Assembly (NCBI GenBank): GCA_035461175.1
Contig: DATHVR010000136.1
Location: 1 to 37,660, forward strand
Length of the DNA: 37,660 nucleotides
Direction: 5' to 3'
DNA from: DATHVR01 sp035461175
GTDB lineage: Bacteria; Actinomycetota; Acidimicrobiia; Spongiisociales; ZC4RG35
The stretch's first letter is position 1. Each line of letters begins with the position of its first letter. The notes under the pieces are model-generated. The model made no database searches and had not been told where the DNA came from. It saw only the letters and a program-made list of their open reading frames with translations. Below are positions 32,957 to 37,660 of the stretch, in pieces. Position numbers and translations under genes: made by a program.

Positions 32957-33504
32957 CGTTTGGTGAGTGGATCGGCGATCCCGTCAACTGGGTGTTTCTC
33001 GTCCTGGGCGTGGTCGTGCTGGTGGCGGCCTTCCGGGTCGTCACCTCCCAGAACGTGATCCATGCCGCCCTCTTCCTGGTCGCCACCCTGGCCGGGGTGG
33101 CCGGCCTGTTCATCCTCCTGTCGGCCGAGTTCGTGGCGCTGGTGATCGTCCTGGTCTACATCGGGGCCGTGATCGTGCTGTTCCTGTTCGGACTGATGAT
33201 CACCCGGGCTCCCACCGGACTCGACGTCAGTCTCGACGGCGACCGCAAACTGCCCGCCGCCCTGCTCTCGCTGGTGCTGTTCGGGGTCCTCTCCTATACC
33301 TCCCTGCTCGCCTTCGGTTCCGACCCGGTGGTCGAGGTCGGGACCAGCACCGACACCGTCACCCTGGCCGAGTCCTTCCTGGGCCGCTTCGTGGTCCCGT
33401 TCGAGGTGGTGGGGTTCATCCTCCTCGCCGCCCTGGTCGGGGGCATCACCCTGGCCCGACGCGACCTCACCCCCCTGGAAGAAGAACAGAGGAGGTCGGT
33501 ATGA
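32953..33504 (+). CDS. nuoJ: NADH-quinone oxidoreductase subunit J, cluster 2
   Basis: A five-helix membrane subunit, 183 residues. Seen: RVVTSQNVIHAALFLVATLAG and the TM3 stretch LVIVLVYIGAVIVLFLFGLMI. The C-terminus (RRDLTPLEEEQRRSV) has no repeat-coded tail, unlike NuoJ1; the reverse-oriented heptamer array lies just after the stop instead. The stop overlaps an ATG opening a 19-codon mini-ORF. Confidence 0.95.
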   Translation: MTFGEWIGDPVNWVFLVLGVVVLVAAFRVVTSQNVIHAALFLVATLAGVAGLFILLSAEFVALVIVLVYIGAVIVLFLFGLMITRAPTGLDVSLDGDRKLPAALLSLVLFGVLSYTSLLAFGSDPVVEVGTSTDTVTLAESFLGRFVVPFEVVGFILLAALVGGITLARRDLTPLEEEQRRSV

Positions 33505-33560
33505 CCCGACTTCCGACTTTCGACTTCCGACTTCCGACTGGCGCCGGAGGCGTCCGATGA
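33501..33560 (+). CDS. Candidate coupling mini-ORF nuoJ-nuoK (cluster 2)
   Basis: ATG overlaps the nuoJ stop (ATGA) and TGA overlaps the nuoK ATG (ATGA). It encodes MTRLPTFDFRLPTGAGGVR (19 residues) from the reverse-oriented array. GGAGG lies 6 bases before the nuoK ATG, after the repeat. Confidence 0.4.
   Translation: MTRLPTFDFRLPTGAGGVR
33507..33539 (-). repeat. Heptamer array nuoJ-nuoK (cluster 2, reverse orientation)
   Basis: CGACTTC units (one CGACTTT), four and a partial one; the minus strand reads AGTCGGA repeats. It faces the forward array at 33869 across nuoK and can pair with it over 28 bases with a single G-U. Confidence 0.9.
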
Positions 33561-33862
33561 TCGCCAATCAGTTTCTCGTCATTGCCGCCGCCCTGTTCTC
33601 CCTCGGGGTCTACGGGTTGCTGGTGCGTCGCAACGCCGTGTTGGTGCTGCTTTCGATCGAGTTGATGCTGGCGGCGGTCAACATCAACCTGGTGGTGTTC
33701 GAGGCGGTCTGGCGCACCTCCGAGGCGCTCGGCCAGGTGTTCGCAATCTTCGTGATCACGGTGGCGGCGGCCGAGGTCGGAATCGGCCTGGCCATCATCC
33801 TGATGATCTTCCGCAACCGGCAGTCCGCCAACGTCGACGAACTGGACCTGATGAGATGGTGA
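33557..33862 (+). CDS. nuoK: NADH-quinone oxidoreductase subunit K, cluster 2
   Basis: A three-helix membrane subunit, 101 residues, with the conserved glutamates in SIELMLAAVNINLV and AAAEVGIGLAIILMIF. It has a good Shine-Dalgarno (GGAGG, 6-base spacer). Flanked on both sides by heptamer arrays in opposite orientation and by two mini-ORFs. The TGA stop overlaps a GTG. Confidence 0.96.
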   Translation: MIANQFLVIAAALFSLGVYGLLVRRNAVLVLLSIELMLAAVNINLVVFEAVWRTSEALGQVFAIFVITVAAAEVGIGLAIILMIFRNRQSANVDELDLMRW

Positions 33863-34008
33863 GTTTCGAGTCGGAAGTCGGAAGTCGGAAGTCGGAAGGC
33901 TTTGTCCCCCGGAGCGAAGCGAGGGGGGAAGGGGTCCCCGCTTGCGGGGTAGGGGGCTGCGCCGAAGGCGCGGGCGTTATGCGCCTCCCAGGTGAGGTGC
34001 AGCCATGA
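33859..34008 (+). CDS. Candidate coupling mini-ORF nuoK-nuoL (cluster 2)
   Basis: GTG overlaps the nuoK stop (GTGA). The frame is open for 49 codons across a heptamer array and a GC-rich element, and its TGA overlaps the nuoL ATG (ATGA). The predicted peptide has low complexity (SRKSEGFVPRSEARGEG then Gly/Cys-rich) and no known motif. GAGG lies 7 bases before the nuoL ATG. Confidence 0.35.
   Translation: MSFESEVGSRKSEGFVPRSEARGEGVPACGVGGCAEGAGVMRLPGEVQP
33869..33896 (+). repeat. Heptamer array nuoK-nuoL (cluster 2)
   Basis: Four perfect AGTCGGA units beginning 6 bases after the nuoK stop, the same spacing as in cluster 1. Confidence 0.9.
33899..33950 (+). repeat. GC-rich dispersed element, copy 2
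   Basis: Begins GCTTTGTCCCCCGGAGCGAA and continues AGCGAGGGGGGAAGGGG; nearly identical to 11878-11920. A second small hairpin, CCCCGC-TT-GCGGGG, follows directly. Confidence 0.75.
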
Positions 34009-36035
34009 ACGCCTTCTTGCTTGCTGCGGCCGAGGGGCAGGCCATCGAGGCAGGGTCCGGAGGGTTTTTCGCCGACACCGCCGGGATCATGCTGGTGTCG
34101 CCGTTCGTGGCGTTCCTGGCGATCATCGCCGTGGGCAAGCGACTCAAGTATCACGGGGCCGAGTTCGCCATCGGAGCGCTCGCCCTCAACACGGTGTGGG
34201 CCACGATCCTGTTCGTCCAGAACATGACCGGAGGCGTGTTGCGCGAGCCGTTCACGTTCACGGTGGGCGACATCGGCTCGGGTCTCAGCTTCGAACTGGG
34301 CTGGGTGGTGGACGGTCTCTCGATAATGATGTACTTCCTCGTCAGCCTGATCGGGCTGCTGGTCTTCATCTATGCCGTTGGCTACATGCACGGCGACCGG
34401 CGGGTCCCCTGGTTCTTTGCTGCCTTCTCCCTCTTCGCCGGCTCGATGCTGATCCTGGTCGGAGCCCCCAACCTGGTGCAGATGCTGATCGGCTGGGAGG
34501 GGGTGGGTCTGGCCAGTTACCTGCTGATCGGCTTCTACTGGGAAGACCACGAGAACGTCAACGCCGGCAACAAGGCGTTCATGGTCAACAAGGTGGCCGA
34601 CATCGGTTTGATACTGGGAGCCGTCCTGATCGGGGTATCGCTGGGCGATTTCGATTTCGCCCACATCGCCGAGGCCTCGATCGCCCACGACGGAGCCCTC
34701 CAGTCGGTGGCGATCGCTGGCGGTCTGCTCCTCTTCCTGGGAGCGATGGGCAAATCGGCTCAGTTCCCCTTCCACATCTGGCTGCCCGATGCCATGGCCG
34801 GTCCCACCCCGGTCTCGGCGCTGATGCACGCCGCCACCATGGTCACTGCCGGCATCTACCTTATGGCCCGGATGTTCCCCTTCTACCAGGAGATCGCCTT
34901 CGAGATCCGGCCCTGGATGGTGGCGATCGGGACCATCACCCTCTTCGCCATGGGCCTGCTGGCGCTGGTGGCCGACGACATCAAAAAGGTGCTGGCCTAC
35001 TCCACCGTCTCCCAGCTGGGCTACATGATGACCGCCGTTGCCGCCGGCGGCTACACGGCGGGGATCTTCCATCTGTTCACCCACGCCTTCTTCAAGGCCC
35101 TGCTCTTCCTGGGAGCGGGATCGGTGATCCACGCCGTCCACTCCAACAACATGTCGGACATGGGCGGGTTGCGCAAGTACATGCCCCGCACCTATGCCAC
35201 CTTCGTGATCGGCTCGCTGGCACTGGCCGGGATCATCCCCTTCGCCGGCTTCTGGTCGAAGGACGAGATCCTGGCCACCCTCGACTACGAGGGGTACACG
35301 CTGGTGATGTGGATCGCCGTGGCCGGAGCGTTCGTCACCGCCTTCTACATGGCGCGGGCGGTGGCCCTCACCTTCCATGGCACCTACCGCGGCGAGGCGC
35401 ATCCCCACGAATCGTCGGCGGTGATGACGGTGCCGCTGATCGCCTTGGCGGTGCCGGCGGCGGTGGCCGGATTGCTCAACATTCCCGGAGTCTCCTGGCC
35501 GGGAATCGGCAACTTCACCGAGTGGCTAGCCGTGCGGGTGGTGCCGATGGGCGACCACCACGCCGAGGGGATCGACTTCTTCCTGGCCGGAGTGGGCCTG
35601 GCGGCGGCGCTGCTCGGCATCGTGCTGGGATGGATGCTGTTCTCTCCCGACCGGGACAGCCAGCGTGCCCGGGACCGCCTCGAGATCCCGGCGCTGTATC
35701 CCCTGCTGAGAAACAAGTACTACATGGATGATGCCGCCATGGGGATCACGGGCTTCACGATGGGACCACTGGCTCGTCTCGTCAACTGGACCAACACCTA
35801 CGTCATCGACGGCTTCATCAACGGGGTCGGCGGGCTGGTCTACCACCTGGGACGCTTCGTCTACGGTGGCGTCGACCAGCGGGGGGTCGACGGGATCTTC
35901 AATGGTTTGTCGGCGGTGGCCGACGCCGCCGGTTCGGGGCTGCGCAAGCTCCAGACCGGGCGGGTGCAACAGTACGCGGCGTCCTTCGTGGTGGGGGTGC
36001 TCGTGTTGGTAATCGTGTTCGTGGTCGTTCGATAA
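34005..36035 (+). CDS. nuoL: NADH-quinone oxidoreductase subunit L, cluster 2
   Basis: The antiporter-like pump subunit with a lateral helix, 676 residues, about 47 longer than NuoL1. Seen: GWEGVGLASYLLIGFYW with the conserved glutamate, MGKSAQFPFHIWLPDAMAGP with PVSALMHAATMVTAG, DIKKVLAYSTVSQLGYMM and FAGFWSKDEIL. The N-terminal Ala/Glu/Gly-rich stretch (AAAEGQAIEAGSGG) replaces the usual first residues. Fifteen bases separate it from nuoM. Confidence 0.96.
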   Translation: MNAFLLAAAEGQAIEAGSGGFFADTAGIMLVSPFVAFLAIIAVGKRLKYHGAEFAIGALALNTVWATILFVQNMTGGVLREPFTFTVGDIGSGLSFELGWVVDGLSIMMYFLVSLIGLLVFIYAVGYMHGDRRVPWFFAAFSLFAGSMLILVGAPNLVQMLIGWEGVGLASYLLIGFYWEDHENVNAGNKAFMVNKVADIGLILGAVLIGVSLGDFDFAHIAEASIAHDGALQSVAIAGGLLLFLGAMGKSAQFPFHIWLPDAMAGPTPVSALMHAATMVTAGIYLMARMFPFYQEIAFEIRPWMVAIGTITLFAMGLLALVADDIKKVLAYSTVSQLGYMMTAVAAGGYTAGIFHLFTHAFFKALLFLGAGSVIHAVHSNNMSDMGGLRKYMPRTYATFVIGSLALAGIIPFAGFWSKDEILATLDYEGYTLVMWIAVAGAFVTAFYMARAVALTFHGTYRGEAHPHESSAVMTVPLIALAVPAAVAGLLNIPGVSWPGIGNFTEWLAVRVVPMGDHHAEGIDFFLAGVGLAAALLGIVLGWMLFSPDRDSQRARDRLEIPALYPLLRNKYYMDDAAMGITGFTMGPLARLVNWTNTYVIDGFINGVGGLVYHLGRFVYGGVDQRGVDGIFNGLSAVADAAGSGLRKLQTGRVQQYAASFVVGVLVLVIVFVVVR

Positions 36036-36050
36036 GAGAGGGCTAGACCG

Positions 36051-37658
36051 ATGGAATGGTTCGATACGTGGGCGCTCCCAGTGATCGTGTTCCTGCCGCT
36101 GGCAGGGATGCTGCTGCTGGGGCTGATACCCAAGGAAAAGGAAAACGCGGTCAAGGGAACCGCCCTCGTCTTCGCCCTGGTCACCTTCGCCCTCTCTCTG
36201 TTGGTGATCGGTCGCTTCGACTTCGGCGCCACCTCCTACAACAGCTACCAGTTCGAGGTGAACACCAACTGGATCTCGGCCATCAACGCCAATTTCCACA
36301 TGGGTGTCGACGGGATCAGCCTCCCGCTGCTGGTCCTCTCCACTTTCGTGGTGGTGCTGGCCATCATCTACTCGTGGGATCACTGGGAGGAGCCGCGCAA
36401 CCCGCGCGCCTTCCTGATGCTGACGCTGCTCCTGGCTGCGGGCATGAACGGCACCTTCGTCGCTCTCGATCTGGTGCTGTTCTTCATCTTCTTCGAGGTG
36501 GTGCTGCTGCCGATGTATTTCATGATCGGGATCTGGGGGGACAAGTCACCCCGCAAGATCCCCGGTTTCAGCCGGGTGGTGGAGACCCGGATCTACGCCT
36601 CGATCAAGTTCTTCCTTTTCACCCTGTTCGGATCGGCCTTCATGCTGCTGGGCTTCCTGGCCCTCTATTTCCGTTCCGGAGACTTCGGTGAGCGCACCTT
36701 CGACATCGTCGACCTGACCAATCTGGGGGCGGCCGGGTCCTTCACCGGTACCTTCGCCTTCCTGGTCTTCGGCGGCCTGTTCCTCGGTTTCGCCGTCAAG
36801 GTGCCGATGTGGCCCCTCCACACCTGGCTGCCCGACGCCCACACCGCCGCTCCGACCGTCGGGTCGGTGCTGCTGGCCGCCATCCTGCTGAAATTGGGCA
36901 CCTATGGATTCGTGCGCATCTCGCTGCCGATCCTTCCCGATGAGGCGGTGCGGTGGGCGCCGGTGATCGCGGTGCTGGCGGCGATCGGCATCATCTACGG
37001 CTCGCTGGCCTGTCTTGCCCAGACCGACATGAAGCGCCTGATCGCCTTCTCGTCCGTAGGCCACATGGGCTTCGTGATGCTGGGCATCTCCACCCTGACC
37101 GACGTCGGCATCAACGCCTCGATCATCGGCATGGTGGCCCACGGACTCATCACCGGCCTCCTCTTCTTCCTGGCCGGGTCCATGTCCCATCGCTACCACA
37201 CCCGGGAGATGGCGCGCCTGGGCGGAAACCAGAAGCTGATGCCGATCATCGGCGGACTGCTCGCCTTCACCGCCATGGCCTCGCTGGGCCTGCCCGGCCT
37301 GGCCGGGTTCTGGGGCGAGTTCATGTCGCTGATCGGTGCCTACAACCCCCTCGACGGACTCAGCCTGACCGTGTTCCGCTCGGCCATGGTGGCGGGCGCC
37401 ATCGGCACCGTCCTCACCGCCGCCTACATGCTCTACATGCTCCAGCAGGTCAACTTCGGCGAGCCCAGCGACGAATGGGCGGGCCATCGCCTGCATGACG
37501 CCGACCGCTACGAGCTCACCGCCTGGGTGCCGCTGGTGGTCTTCACGGTCGTGGTCGGCTTCTACCCCAACCTGATCTTCGGCGCCACCGGCGACGTGGT
37601 CACCTCCCTGGTCGACATGGCCTTCGGCAGCGGCGGCGCAGTAACGGCGGGGCTGTGA
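36051..37658 (+). CDS. nuoM: NADH-quinone oxidoreductase subunit M, cluster 2
   Basis: An antiporter-like pump subunit, 535 residues. Seen: FHMGVDGISLPLLVLSTF, LVLFFIFFEVVLLPMYFMIG with the conserved glutamate, FAVKVPMWPLHTWLPDAHT, DMKRLIAFSSVGHMGFVMLG, and a C-terminal helix pair. Insert relative to NuoM1: DKSPRKIPGFSRVVETRI after the ligand helix. The TGA stop shares its last base with an ATG at 37658-37660, the last three bases of the window, so another coupled gene, expected to be nuoN, begins there. Confidence 0.96.
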   Translation: MEWFDTWALPVIVFLPLAGMLLLGLIPKEKENAVKGTALVFALVTFALSLLVIGRFDFGATSYNSYQFEVNTNWISAINANFHMGVDGISLPLLVLSTFVVVLAIIYSWDHWEEPRNPRAFLMLTLLLAAGMNGTFVALDLVLFFIFFEVVLLPMYFMIGIWGDKSPRKIPGFSRVVETRIYASIKFFLFTLFGSAFMLLGFLALYFRSGDFGERTFDIVDLTNLGAAGSFTGTFAFLVFGGLFLGFAVKVPMWPLHTWLPDAHTAAPTVGSVLLAAILLKLGTYGFVRISLPILPDEAVRWAPVIAVLAAIGIIYGSLACLAQTDMKRLIAFSSVGHMGFVMLGISTLTDVGINASIIGMVAHGLITGLLFFLAGSMSHRYHTREMARLGGNQKLMPIIGGLLAFTAMASLGLPGLAGFWGEFMSLIGAYNPLDGLSLTVFRSAMVAGAIGTVLTAAYMLYMLQQVNFGEPSDEWAGHRLHDADRYELTAWVPLVVFTVVVGFYPNLIFGATGDVVTSLVDMAFGSGGAVTAGL

Positions 37659-37660
37659 TG

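Overview
The window is high-GC DNA with many GTG starts, tight 4-base stop/start overlaps, a BTAD/SARP-type regulator and a DtxR/IdeR-like operator candidate. This fits an uncultured or little-studied member of the Actinomycetota. An Acidimicrobiia-like lineage is my guess, not something the sequence proves. No rRNA, tRNA, CRISPR array, transposase or phage gene was seen.

Layout. (1) 2-991: 3' end of a nuoD gene, followed by a strong terminator. (2) 1173-2875, minus strand: a glycine-zipper stress-type protein, then a DUF4242 gene overlapping an SLH-domain secreted protein. (3) 2984-7294: a giant fusion protein (BTAD regulator, dead cyclase-like domain, AAA ATPase, oligopeptide-binding domain). 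(4) 7344-19778: nuoEFGHIJKLMN, the rest of complex I cluster 1. The normal D-E junction has been opened by about 6.3 kb. (5) 19810-23618: bactofilin-like membrane protein, thioredoxin, moaA, mobA and a small membrane protein. (6) 23644-27341, minus strand: a ferric-iron ABC importer (fbpABC type) with a possible iron-regulated operator; then a phosphodiesterase at 27441-28544. (7) 28633-37658: a second complex I cluster, nuoABCDHIJKLM. It has no nuoEFG, and a start codon for a further gene (probably nuoN) overlaps the window end.

Cluster 1 should encode the NADH-oxidising 14-subunit enzyme. Cluster 2 encodes only the quinone/Q module and the proton-pumping membrane arm, so it should take electrons from something other than NADH through NuoEFG (ferredoxin or another carrier; inference).

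The most unusual signal is between the nuo genes. A tandem heptamer (AGTCGGA, about four units per site) sits at seven clear places in both clusters, always at a gene junction or in the last codons of a nuo gene. At five junctions the heptamer spacer, and at a sixth a different repeat, is an open mini-ORF. Its start overlaps the upstream stop and its stop overlaps the downstream start, so translation could pass from gene to gene across the repeat. In both clusters nuoK is flanked by heptamer arrays in inverted orientation. A second repeat family (GT-rich arms, with 15-bp inverted ends at its best copy) sits at nuoL-nuoM and moaA-mobA. A third GC-rich element occurs before nuoH1 and before nuoL2.
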